Origin: CAYVVT01 sp964454335
Lineage (GTDB): Bacteria > Fidelibacterota > UBA8477 > JABMPR01
Direction: 5' to 3'
Length of the DNA stretch: 64,000 nt
Assembly: GCA_964454335.1 (NCBI GenBank)
Contig: CAYVVT010000011.1
Location: forward strand, 1 to 64,000
The notes beneath the pieces are model-generated. The model ran no database searches and was not told the DNA's origin. It saw nothing but the letters and a program-made list of their open reading frames with translations. The translations under genes were made by a program, and so were the position numbers. Below, piece by piece: positions 1-8,796 of this stretch. Position 1 is the stretch's first letter, and each line of letters opens with the position of its first letter.

Positions 1-2
1 CA

Positions 3-2402
3 GAAACGCAGGAAGCCCTGGTTGGTGCAAACATCCAGCTCCTGGGGACCAATTTCGGGAGGATCTCCGATTCCGATGGGAGTTTCATAATCCTGAACAT
101 TCCACCCGGAGTGTACGATCTGAAAGTGTCATTTATTGGCATGGAGTCAATGATCATTGAGGACCTCGAGGTCAGAGTAGATCTGACGACCTATTTTGAT
201 ATCATGCTTAATCCCACAATCCTGGAGGGCGAGCAGGTTGTCGTTTACGCACCGTCAATAGCCATCATCAAGGATCTGACCGCTTCAATGGCAGTTGTTA
301 CCCAGGAACAATTCGAGGTGCTCCCAATTGCCGATGTGGGCGATGCGCTCGCACTACAGGCTGGTGTTGTGGGGTCTGGAACAAGCCTCAATATCCGGGG
401 CGGCCGCTCAAACGAAGTTTCCTATCTGATTGATGGTATGTATGTACAGGATCCGCTGCTGGGTGGATTTGCCACCGATCTTGGCAGCGATGCGATTCAG
501 GAATTAAGCCTTTTGACAGGCACATTCAGCGCGGAGTACGGGAACGCTCTGAGTGGTGTCGTGAATATCGTCACTCGTGAGGGAGGTCGGAGTTGGAGTG
601 CCCGATTGGAAGGTAACACTGGGGCCTTTCAGCAAAATGGCGGTTATGATGGTGAGGGTGAGCGTCTCAACTGGCTGGTGAGTGGTCCACTGGTACCAGA
701 TAATCTTTTTCTGTTTGTTTCAGGTGAACAAATCGATCAGCACAGCTACCTCCCATTTGGATTCCACGATGAGAGCTCTTATTTCTCAAAGTTGACCTTC
801 ACCGGCTTGAGCAATTTGAAATTGAATGCCATGTATCGCAGTACTGCCAGCCGCTACCAGCGATACAGCCATGATTGGCTCTACATTCCTGAACAGTATT
901 ACCAGTCCGGCACCAGCAGCCGGCAATTGGCACTGAACCTGACCCACACCCTGTCAGAGCAACTCTTCTATGAACTGCGCGTTTCACAGTTTCAGCAACA
1001 CTATCGCCGGGGCATCTGGATGGAAGCTGAAAACACCTGGAAGGATAGCGGGGATTACATCCCCTGGAATGAATATCAACTCCTTTCCGATGCCGGAAAT
1101 GGTCATGAATTCTATGCCTCGGGCGATCCGCCGACCTATATCGACAGCTATAGTTCAACCCTTGATCTGCGTGGAGACATTATCTGGCAGCTTGGTCGCA
1201 GAAATGAGATCAAATCCGGATTTCAGTTCAAATTACATGATCTCGAGTTGCTGGACATCTATGATCCCAAACGCGACCATCCATATATTGATGACTACCA
1301 TGAGGCACCTCTGGAAGCGGCAATCTTCCTGCAGGACAAGATCGAATACCCATTTCTGGTCATCAATCTGGGGCTGAGATATGATTACATGGATGGGAAT
1401 GCGGTATTTCGCCAGAGTCCACTCGACCCTGAAACTTCCACGACGACAAAACCCCGGAGTCAGGTCAGTCCCCGACTGGGTATCGCGCATCCCATTTCCG
1501 ATCGGACAAAGATCCATTTCGCCTATGGTCACTTTTTCCAGAATCCTGAATACCAGTATCTGTATGAGAATTCTCAATATGATGTCTCCGTGAGGGAGCC
1601 GATCTTCGGACAACCGAACCTGGATGCCGAGAGAACAGTGGCCTACGAAGTGGGGCTTGCACATCAGTTCAATGATGCCTTCCTGGGACGTTTCACAGCT
1701 TATTTCAAGGATATCACCGGACTCATCGGTACCCATTATTTCCCGGCTTATTCTGACGAAGCTCCCAGTCAGTATGTGGGGTACACGCTGATCGTGAACG
1801 AGGATTATGCCAATTCGAAGGGCTTCGAAGTGAGCCTTGATCTTGATCCGAATGAAAGGATCTCAGGGAGCGTCACCTATACCTTCTCCGTTGCCAAGGG
1901 CAGTGCTTCTTCAGAATCTGAACAGTATCCCGGATCTTCCGAGTCGACCCGGCTTTATTATCTGAACTTTGATCAAACCCATGGATTCAATGCTTTTGGA
2001 TCATGGAAGCTGGGTAAGGGTGAAGGGCCGAGCTTGTTCGGGATCTACCCGCTGGCTCAAACTGATATCGGTGCAATTTTCGTAGCCAATTCTGGTTTGC
2101 CCTATACCCCCAGCGGACGCGATGTAGGATTTGTTGAGCGCAATTCACTTCGCAGGCCCTCTACATACACATTGGACCTGCAGGCGGGAAAACGATTTTC
2201 GCTACCCGGAAAAATATACACCAGACTGTTTGTAGAGATCCTGAATTTCACGAATGCCGATAACATCAGATATGTTTATTCAGATACGGGTGATCCTGAC
2301 TATACGCTGGTGGGTGGCCACAGTGAGGAATACATGCGTGATCCCTCAAATTATGGTTCACCGAGAACTTTCCGGCTCGGCTTGACTATCGGGTGGGAGT
2401 AG
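3..2402 (+). CDS. TonB-dependent outer-membrane receptor, 5' end outside window
   Basis: The frame is open from base 3, so the gene begins upstream of the window; an apparent GTG start at 111 is internal. The first visible ~60 residues (TQEALVGANIQLLGT..., GSFIILNIPPGVYDLKVSF) are the end of a carboxypeptidase-regulatory-like (CarboxypepD_reg) beta-sandwich. A TonB plug domain follows (SLNIRGGRSNEVSYLIDG, then EYGNALSGVVNIVTREGG), then about 600 residues of beta-barrel with many aromatic-terminated strands. Family knowledge: such receptors import a ligand or glycan across the outer membrane using TonB energy; the substrate cannot be read here. It ends 4 nt before the T9SS-type secreted protein and probably shares its transcript. 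Confidence 0.88.
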   Translation, partial: ETQEALVGANIQLLGTNFGRISDSDGSFIILNIPPGVYDLKVSFIGMESMIIEDLEVRVDLTTYFDIMLNPTILEGEQVVVYAPSIAIIKDLTASMAVVTQEQFEVLPIADVGDALALQAGVVGSGTSLNIRGGRSNEVSYLIDGMYVQDPLLGGFATDLGSDAIQELSLLTGTFSAEYGNALSGVVNIVTREGGRSWSARLEGNTGAFQQNGGYDGEGERLNWLVSGPLVPDNLFLFVSGEQIDQHSYLPFGFHDESSYFSKLTFTGLSNLKLNAMYRSTASRYQRYSHDWLYIPEQYYQSGTSSRQLALNLTHTLSEQLFYELRVSQFQQHYRRGIWMEAENTWKDSGDYIPWNEYQLLSDAGNGHEFYASGDPPTYIDSYSSTLDLRGDIIWQLGRRNEIKSGFQFKLHDLELLDIYDPKRDHPYIDDYHEAPLEAAIFLQDKIEYPFLVINLGLRYDYMDGNAVFRQSPLDPETSTTTKPRSQVSPRLGIAHPISDRTKIHFAYGHFFQNPEYQYLYENSQYDVSVREPIFGQPNLDAERTVAYEVGLAHQFNDAFLGRFTAYFKDITGLIGTHYFPAYSDEAPSQYVGYTLIVNEDYANSKGFEVSLDLDPNERISGSVTYTFSVAKGSASSESEQYPGSSESTRLYYLNFDQTHGFNAFGSWKLGKGEGPSLFGIYPLAQTDIGAIFVANSGLPYTPSGRDVGFVERNSLRRPSTYTLDLQAGKRFSLPGKIYTRLFVEILNFTNADNIRYVYSDTGDPDYTLVGGHSEEYMRDPSNYGSPRTFRLGLTIGWE

Positions 2403-2406
2403 CACT

Positions 2407-5259
2407 ATGCGAGTTTCAACAATTATCAACTGGATCAGACGGATGAATTTCAACAAATCCATGGTTTACTCTCTGATCCTCATGTTCCAGTTTTCCATGG
2501 CTGCACCGTTAGATATTGATAAAGATAAACAGGCCGGATCCCTCGCCATGCCCGGTGACATAACCGATCGGGCTGCCGGTACACACAATGCCAGCAATAT
2601 CGGTTTGTTCTTTGAGAACCGGGGTAAACTGTATCCCCGGCGACTATCCGACGGCCCCTCAGGCGAATTTCCCATCAACAGCGGCCGGCACTACATATAT
2701 CGTATCAACCCCATGGTTGGTATAGCGCCTGACGCCAACACCGGACGCGGATCCAACGTCATCCAGGGACGCTATATTCAGAATGAAGAATGGGAGGCGG
2801 TTGGTGGATATCATAATCCGGATATTGCAGCGATCGCTTTCAGTGATCAGCCTGCAACCTGGCCGGCATCCAGTTGGCATTTGCAGGATGACGACGGAAA
2901 TCCAATTATTCGGTCCAGCCAGGACAGCTATTGCGTGTACAACGATGCGAACAATACCGTCGAAGTACTGGGCATCCAGGTAGCTCAAACCGGCTATGCC
3001 TGGGGACTCTCGTATGCTGAGGATCTGCTGTTCTTCACCTTTGATCTGACCAACTCTTCATCAACCACCTATGACAGTGTTTATTTCGCGCTCTATGTGG
3101 ACTTTGACATCGGGAATATCAGCGGGGGTGACCCTGAGTATACTGATGATCTTATTGGCTTTGATCTGGCCAATAATTTCGTGACAACCTATGATGCCAC
3201 CCACACTTCGGCTGAATGGGGCGGAGCCACCGGGATCATGGGTGTGACATTCCTCGAAACACCATCGATCGATGGAGAAATGGCCGGCATCACTGACATG
3301 CATTATAATCTTTATGATAATGACGTGGATGACGATGGGCTGCAAATGACCATCTTATCCAGCAACCTGGATTATCTGCCGGATAATTTTCGAGCTGAAG
3401 ACTATACGCATCCAGGCAGCGGTGGAAATCCACATTACGATGACGTGGGGCTTATCGATCCCGATGGTGAGGACCTGGTTGTAACGGTCGCATCTGGTCC
3501 TTTCGATCTTTCGCCCGGAGATACACTTCGTTTCATCACCTGCATCGTAGCGGGTGTGGATGAAGCTGATCTGTACCGGAATCTGGGCGTTGCTCAGGAT
3601 CTGTACGCTCAGGATTTTACAACACCCAAGCCACCAGTGACGCCCATTTTAAGTGCTGCTGCCGGGAGTAATGAAGTGACCCTGTATTGGACCAACGCCA
3701 TCGAGGGAATTGCCGACGAGATCTCGAATGCCCTGGATTTTGAAGGATACAATCTCTATCGCAGTCTCGACCGTGGGATCAATTGGGATCAGGTAGACAG
3801 GAATTTTTATCCGGAAGTTGGTCCCGACGCTGTCCCACTGGCCAGCTTTGACCGTGTCAACGGTATCGGTGATGATGCAGGCATTCAGTACTCATATACT
3901 GATGAGACAGTCATTAACGGGTTTGAATACTGGTATTCGCTTACCGCTTTTGATCAGGGTGATTCGCTGATCGAGAGCCTTGAAAGTGCCATCGGCAACA
4001 CCACCGAATCGCTCAATACCATCAGCATCATCCCCCATTCCACTCCGGCCGCCTATCTTTTACCAGATATTGCAGAGATCCGCCAGATTGGTGATGGGCA
4101 TTCAAATTACAATCTGGAGGTCTTTCCGTTGACATCCACTCAGCTGAGCACATACAGCTATGAACTTTCCTTCGAATATTTAAGTCGCCCGGAGATTGGT
4201 AATACGGGTGCCATTGCCCTGGCTGTGATCCTTGATTCCAGCGCCACCGTCAGTGATCACTATGGCATTGAGTTCATTCCTGATGACAAGTTCAATCTGC
4301 ATAATCTCAGTACTGGAGAGGTGATCCGCGAAGGCTACCCGTTCAGAACAGGAGTCCAGTTCAACCTGGCATCTGGCCTGAAGGTCGAATTTCTCATAAC
4401 TGACACCTTGAATACGCCCAGTCCGGGTGACTATCTCAGTTTGAACTTCTGTTCCACATTAAAGCGTTTTGATGGTGCCGACAGTTCAACCGTTCTGAAC
4501 ACACAGCGATTTGACCCAGGCATTCAGTTGGTATCTGATGATGGCCTCCTTTTTACCATGGAAGCCCAGCCAGAGATCCAGGATATCAGTATTCCACCCA
4601 TCTTGAATTTCGATGTGGCTATAGATGTCAGCGATGCCGATGCACTGCTGGATAGTTCCTACCTGATCCAGATCACGGGATCGGGCTCGGACGAGGATGG
4701 TATTGCTTATATCTCCGTCGAAGTCATGCGAGACGACCTCTCACCCGTCATGTCAGTAGACACACTCTATGATGATGGCTCAATTACATTCAACGGGATC
4801 AGTGCCGGCTTTGATTATGATCCTTCCAATCCCCCTCCGGAAGGGACTTCTGTCACCTTTACTTCAGTCCCTGCAGTGGTTCCCAACATTCAAGACGTCT
4901 TTCAGTTTGGGATCGTTGACGGTATGACGGATGATGCCATGCTCGAGGAGGCACTCGCTGATATCAAGGTGGTTCCAAATCCCTATGTGGTAGGCTCTCT
5001 CTGGGAGACTGAATTCGGTGAATTACGACGTGAACCATTGCGGCAGATCCAGTTCACCAACCTTCCCATGAGCTGCGAGATAATCATCTTTACGCTGGCC
5101 GGCGATTTGATCAAGACCCTGAGACATGAATCAGCCAGCGGGACAGAGACCTGGGATCTACGCGCAGAGGGTGGTCGTGAAATAGCAGCCGGGATCTATC
5201 TCTATCACGTCAGCGCCGGAGAATTTGAATATTTCAATCGCTTTGCGGTGATTAAGTGA
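2407..5259 (+). CDS. Secreted protein with C-terminal T9SS-type sorting domain
   Basis: 950 residues. The N-terminus has two arginines, then a hydrophobic segment (SMVYSLILMFQFSMAA) that looks like a signal peptide; Met13 or Met18 are possible alternative starts. The body is Asp/Gly/Ser-rich beta structure, with a fibronectin-III-like stretch near residues 410-510 (VTPILSAAAGSNEVTLYW, FEGYNLYRS). The last ~95 residues (VVPNPYVVGS, then LAGDLIKTL, WDLRAEGGREIAAGIYLY, ending FAVIK) have the layout of a type A T9SS C-terminal sorting domain in FCB bacteria. I infer export through the SprA translocon encoded at 57.4-63.9 kb and attachment to the surface. No catalytic motif is recognised. It abuts the PorV/PorQ gene. 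Confidence 0.8.
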   Translation: MRVSTIINWIRRMNFNKSMVYSLILMFQFSMAAPLDIDKDKQAGSLAMPGDITDRAAGTHNASNIGLFFENRGKLYPRRLSDGPSGEFPINSGRHYIYRINPMVGIAPDANTGRGSNVIQGRYIQNEEWEAVGGYHNPDIAAIAFSDQPATWPASSWHLQDDDGNPIIRSSQDSYCVYNDANNTVEVLGIQVAQTGYAWGLSYAEDLLFFTFDLTNSSSTTYDSVYFALYVDFDIGNISGGDPEYTDDLIGFDLANNFVTTYDATHTSAEWGGATGIMGVTFLETPSIDGEMAGITDMHYNLYDNDVDDDGLQMTILSSNLDYLPDNFRAEDYTHPGSGGNPHYDDVGLIDPDGEDLVVTVASGPFDLSPGDTLRFITCIVAGVDEADLYRNLGVAQDLYAQDFTTPKPPVTPILSAAAGSNEVTLYWTNAIEGIADEISNALDFEGYNLYRSLDRGINWDQVDRNFYPEVGPDAVPLASFDRVNGIGDDAGIQYSYTDETVINGFEYWYSLTAFDQGDSLIESLESAIGNTTESLNTISIIPHSTPAAYLLPDIAEIRQIGDGHSNYNLEVFPLTSTQLSTYSYELSFEYLSRPEIGNTGAIALAVILDSSATVSDHYGIEFIPDDKFNLHNLSTGEVIREGYPFRTGVQFNLASGLKVEFLITDTLNTPSPGDYLSLNFCSTLKRFDGADSSTVLNTQRFDPGIQLVSDDGLLFTMEAQPEIQDISIPPILNFDVAIDVSDADALLDSSYLIQITGSGSDEDGIAYISVEVMRDDLSPVMSVDTLYDDGSITFNGISAGFDYDPSNPPPEGTSVTFTSVPAVVPNIQDVFQFGIVDGMTDDAMLEEALADIKVVPNPYVVGSLWETEFGELRREPLRQIQFTNLPMSCEIIIFTLAGDLIKTLRHESASGTETWDLRAEGGREIAAGIYLYHVSAGEFEYFNRFAVIK

Positions 5260-5267
5260 GGTTGAAC

Positions 5268-6272
5268 ATGAGAAATCGCATGTCAATATCGATAATCCTT
5301 GTGATTGCATTCATCCTGGTGATGCCCTCTCTGGCTCAGAATCCGAACCTGGGCAGTGCTGGTGCTCAATTTTTAAAGATCCCCATTGGTGCCCGGGCAG
5401 CGGCCATGAGTGGTGCTGTGACAGGATTGTCCAGTGGAGCTGCGGCTCTATTCTGGAATCCTGCAGGGATCGCGCAGGAACAGGCCCATAGCTTGCACAT
5501 CTCCTCGATCCCCTGGATGAAATACTTCAATATCACTGCGTTTGGCTATACCCATAATATTCAGAATCAGAGCACACTTGGAATCCATGCCCTTGCCCTG
5601 GGCATGGAAAAAATGGTGATCACTACAGAGCTCCAACCTGAGGGTACCGGTCAGTTTTTCGATTCCCAGGATCTAGAGTTGGGTGTTAGCTACGCCAGAC
5701 GGCTCACCGATCGCTTCAGTATCGGGCTCACCTCAAAGTATCTGCATCAGAGGATCTGGAATGAGACCGCCTCGGGAATCGCCTTTGATGTCGGTACGAA
5801 CTACAACATAGATTTCCTGAATACATCCATTGCCATGTCCATGAAAAATTTTGGCCCGGATCTACACATGGATGGTCCAGATCTGCTGATTGTCCATGAT
5901 GATAATGATCAATTTCCCAATCGACTTCTTCAAGCCAAGAAACAGACCGAAGCCTATCCTCTACCGCTCACTTTCCAGTTCGGGATTGCTGCTGAGATCA
6001 TCCAACTACCATTTCTGCACGCTCGGTTGGGAATTGACGCCATTCACCTGAATGACAACTCCGAGAGGATACAGATGGGACTGGAGACAATCCTGGCCCA
6101 ACGATTTGTGCTGCGCAGTGGTTACAAATTCTATCATGATGAGGAACGAGGTAGTTTGGGACTGGGACTTCAGCAGCGGATCGAGGATATGGTATTGAAA
6201 CTGGACTTCGCATATATCATGTATGAACGCCTGCCTGATACACAGTTCATCTCTCTCGATCTGATGTTCTAG
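5268..6272 (+). CDS. PorV/PorQ-family outer-membrane barrel protein
   Basis: 334 residues from ATG 5268. I prefer this start because GTGAGG lies 6 nt upstream; a GTG at 5256 overlapping the previous stop has no ribosome-binding site. A signal peptide (MRNRMSISIILVIAFILVMPSLAQ) is followed by the family hallmark GSAGAQFLKIPIGARAAAMSG and ALFWNPAGIA. The rest alternates short beta strands and turns to a terminal Phe, as in FadL-like barrels. Known PorV is the T9SS shuttle that receives cargo from SprA; PorQ helps anchoring. Many FCB genomes encode several PorV/PorQ paralogues with TonB receptors and sorting-domain proteins, as here, so a role in surface protein handling is likely but not proven. 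Confidence 0.82.
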   Translation: MRNRMSISIILVIAFILVMPSLAQNPNLGSAGAQFLKIPIGARAAAMSGAVTGLSSGAAALFWNPAGIAQEQAHSLHISSIPWMKYFNITAFGYTHNIQNQSTLGIHALALGMEKMVITTELQPEGTGQFFDSQDLELGVSYARRLTDRFSIGLTSKYLHQRIWNETASGIAFDVGTNYNIDFLNTSIAMSMKNFGPDLHMDGPDLLIVHDDNDQFPNRLLQAKKQTEAYPLPLTFQFGIAAEIIQLPFLHARLGIDAIHLNDNSERIQMGLETILAQRFVLRSGYKFYHDEERGSLGLGLQQRIEDMVLKLDFAYIMYERLPDTQFISLDLMF

Positions 6273-6283
6273 GAGTCAACGCG

Positions 6284-7777
6284 ATGACATTGACCGCTCC
6301 CTTCCATCCAATAAAAATACTGGTTCGCATTGGACTGTTGCCACTCATCGCTTTGGGTGATCTTCCTGATTCATTCCATGATCTGAAACAACCCAGCACT
6401 TATGCAGATCTCACTGAATTTGTCCGGGAGTTGGAACCTGATCCCATGTTCAAGGTCTCGGTGATCGGTAAGAGTATTGAGGACAGGTCTTTGTGGCTGA
6501 TTCGCATCGCCGAACCTGGTAGGGATGTCACCTGGCGAGTATTCTTTTATGCCCAGCAGCATGGAAATGAACCCGCTGGCAAAGAAGCATTGATCTATCT
6601 TGCCAAATCGATACAGGAAGATCCCCGGATCCTCCCGCGTGGGGTGGAATTATGGCTGATGCCGATGGTCAATCCCGACGGTGCAGAGAATGATCGTCGC
6701 CGAAATGCGGCAGGCGCAGATCTGAACAGAGATCATATGACCCTGGACCAGCCCGAAACCCGAGCCCTGCACCAGGTAATCAGAGACATCGCGCCCCACC
6801 TATCCATCGATTGCCATGAATTTACCAGAGACAGTGATGATTATCGGGAACGAGGCTGGCTCGAGTGGTCAGACATCATGATGGATTACGCGAATTATCC
6901 ACTGTTGGATGATCAAGTCGTTGCCCAAGGGGCTCAGCTGGTTGAACGCATGGCGAAGATCATGGCTAAGAAAGAGGTCAATTTCCACCGCTACTTTGTG
7001 GGTGGTGCTCCTCCCGATGGTGAACAGCGTTTCAGTGCTCCGGATATGGATGGAGGATTGAACGGTGTCGCAATTTATGGCGGCTTGTCTTTTATTATTG
7101 AGTGTGGTGTCTTCCGCCAGAACAATCCTGACAATCACGATCTCCCTCATCGCGTTCATAGCTACATGGAATTATTGACGGCTATTCTGCAGGACCAGAA
7201 GATCAGGAAACAGCATATCTCTATGCTTAAAGCACAGGAACAGTCTGCCATCCCGGAATGGATACCCACCAATTACTTTTGGGCAAAGCTAGATGAATCT
7301 GTATCCAGCATCCTTGTTATCGACTCCCTGACCATGGAGAAGCATACAATCCCAGCCCCGAACTTCATGCCCGAACTAGTGATCAAGAAAAGTGTCTCAA
7401 CACCAAAAGCATATTTTATCGAAGCCGAGCATGAAGCTGCCTTTCGTGTACTTCTCGATCGGCATTCCATACCCTTCGAGCTGATCGATCAGCCAATCTC
7501 CCTGGCGGTTCAAGAATGCCGACTGGATACCATTGAGATGGATTTCGATGATCTCTACCACCGCTATGGCGGCCGCACCCTAGTGACTCTCGAAACTGCA
7601 ACTGAACTAATGGTGCAACCCGGTGGCATTCTAATTCCAGTTGAGTCCCTGAATGGCCGCCGGGTCATTGCGCTTCTCGAGCCTAGCATGCTCTATGGAT
7701 TGTATCAATATCCAGGATATCAATCGATGATCACCGAGGAGAAAATAATACCGGTGAGTCGTGTGCTGGGGCGGTAG
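6284..7777 (+). CDS. M14-family zinc carboxypeptidase
   Basis: 497 residues, starting 11 nt after the barrel gene. Metal-binding residues of the M14 fold are visible: His93 and Glu96 in QQHGNEPAGKE, and His178 in SIDCHEF; Glu273 in FIIECGVF sits where the catalytic glutamate is expected. The substrate-binding Asn-Arg pair appears as DLNRDH. An N-terminal hydrophobic stretch (ILVRIGLLPLIALG) suggests export to periplasm or surface. The C-terminal ~180 residues form an extra domain seen in many bacterial M14 proteins. Likely activity is removal of C-terminal residues from peptides. It is the last gene of the four-gene + strand run. Confidence 0.85.
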   Translation: MTLTAPFHPIKILVRIGLLPLIALGDLPDSFHDLKQPSTYADLTEFVRELEPDPMFKVSVIGKSIEDRSLWLIRIAEPGRDVTWRVFFYAQQHGNEPAGKEALIYLAKSIQEDPRILPRGVELWLMPMVNPDGAENDRRRNAAGADLNRDHMTLDQPETRALHQVIRDIAPHLSIDCHEFTRDSDDYRERGWLEWSDIMMDYANYPLLDDQVVAQGAQLVERMAKIMAKKEVNFHRYFVGGAPPDGEQRFSAPDMDGGLNGVAIYGGLSFIIECGVFRQNNPDNHDLPHRVHSYMELLTAILQDQKIRKQHISMLKAQEQSAIPEWIPTNYFWAKLDESVSSILVIDSLTMEKHTIPAPNFMPELVIKKSVSTPKAYFIEAEHEAAFRVLLDRHSIPFELIDQPISLAVQECRLDTIEMDFDDLYHRYGGRTLVTLETATELMVQPGGILIPVESLNGRRVIALLEPSMLYGLYQYPGYQSMITEEKIIPVSRVLGR

Positions 7778-8655
7778 TCACGCAATTGCTTTTCCAGAAG
7801 ATACAGAATCCATATCATCTTCAATACCTAATTACAAAGCAGATCCTTGCCTCTCTTAAATCCTTATGCACTAGTACTTAGCAAATAATTACGAACAACG
7901 GGCAGCCTGCCGTTTGGGAGCCTACCTATCAGTGCAAACCTAGAACGCCTACCAATGAAGCAGGTCCTACACCACCCTTATCTACTATCTGCCAAAGCTT
8001 AGAAGATCAATCCATATTGTGGGTAGCCTGCGATTTGGGAGCCTACCTGAAATACCTTCTACCTGGGGTGATCCGGTAGCCTGCCCGTCGGTAGCCTGCC
8101 CATCGCCTGCCTGCCTCAGCCGAAGGCTTCGGCTGCAGGCAGGGTAGCCTGCGCGCGCCGCCATAGCTCTCCGAGCGACGGCGGGCCGGGGGGTAGAAGA
8201 TTCAGGAAAGTGCCGGAATACTCACGTTTTACCGCTATTGCCAACCATGGGTACTGGTAGCTTTGCCTGCTCGTACCCACCGTTCATTTACTAGGATCAG
8301 TAGATGCATCACTTTCGATAAACAATGGAATCCGGACCTGATGTATTGTTATTCGGAATCGTGGTGAAAAAAGAAAGCCCCTACAAAACGAAGCTCTGTA
8401 AGGGCTTGGGGGGTGTGGGCCCATCTGTGTCCTCCGGACTACGATGGGTAAACGCTGAGGGATTGAGTCGGACTTCGTCCTCCTCTCTGCTTCGCGACCT
8501 GACACTGTCAGCTCGCTTCGCGGTCAAACCCCCTACGGGGATTCTCATCCGGAGCTTCCAGACATTAAGAAGCCACCGAATGGTTGCTGAAGGTCATGGA
8601 GTTTTCTTTCAGAAAACTCCCAAACAAAAGGCCACCATATGGTGGCCTTTTGTCG
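7778..8655. repeat. Untranslated repeat-rich stretch with GGTAGCCTGC units and hairpins
   Basis: No credible gene in ~880 nt. The decamer GGTAGCCTGC occurs exactly at 8022, 8075, 8090 and 8143, with a one-base variant at 7901. The copies at 7899-7927 and 8020-8048 extend into a longer shared unit ending TTTGGGAGCCTACCT, spaced ~121 nt. A strong hairpin CAGCCGAAGGCTTCGGCTG lies at 8117-8135, inside an outer CCTGCCT/AGGCAGG stem. Further right are an imperfect hairpin around 8375-8404 (AAGCCCCTACA against TGTAAGGGCTT) and a perfect 10-bp stem at 8598-8620. This resembles clustered REP-like palindromes. The single long + frame here is not a gene (see rejected items). Confidence 0.65.
8626..8651 (-). 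terminator. Rho-independent terminator of tRNA-Val
   Basis: Perfect stem AAAAGGCCACCAT/ATGGTGGCCTTTT flanked by A and T runs, so it can work in both directions. It starts 4 nt past the 3' end of the minus-strand tRNA, which explains its position. Confidence 0.8.
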
Positions 8656-8730
8656 TGGGCGCTGAGGGATTCGAACCCCCGACATCTGCCTTGTAAGGGC
8701 AGCGCTCTGAACCAACTGAGCTAAGCGCCC
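8656..8730 (-). tRNA. tRNA-Val (anticodon UAC)
   Basis: Read on the minus strand, the acceptor stem GGGCGCT pairs with AGCGCCC, the D arm is TAGCTCAGTTGGTTCAGAGC, the anticodon stem CTGCC/GGCAG encloses loop CTTACAA (anticodon TAC), and the T arm has GGGGGTTCGAATCCC. The discriminator is A and CCA is not encoded (next bases CGA). A matching promoter lies upstream and a terminator follows at once, so it is a single-gene transcript. Confidence 0.95.
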
Positions 8731-8749
8731 GCTGCCTAAAAGGCGCGGA

Positions 8750-8777
8750 AATATAGTCCCGCGCTCAGGGCTTGCAA
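8750..8777 (-). promoter_or_regulatory. Sigma-70-type promoter of tRNA-Val
   Basis: On the minus strand, TTGCAA (8772-8777) and TATATT (8750-8755) are separated by 16 nt. The expected transcription start is about 12 nt before the tRNA 5' end. Confidence 0.6.
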
Positions 8778-8796
8778 ACGGTTTTAGAGCTCGCTT

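Noticed and set aside
7899..8152. CRISPR array from the repeated decamers
   Set aside because: Spacing is irregular (53, 15 and 53 nt between exact copies), units are short and no cas genes are present.
8325..8696. 123-codon + strand open frame ending GAEGFEPPTSAL
   Set aside because: The end is the well-known false peptide produced by reading across a tRNA gene (here tRNA-Val on the other strand), and the rest runs through hairpins and repeats.
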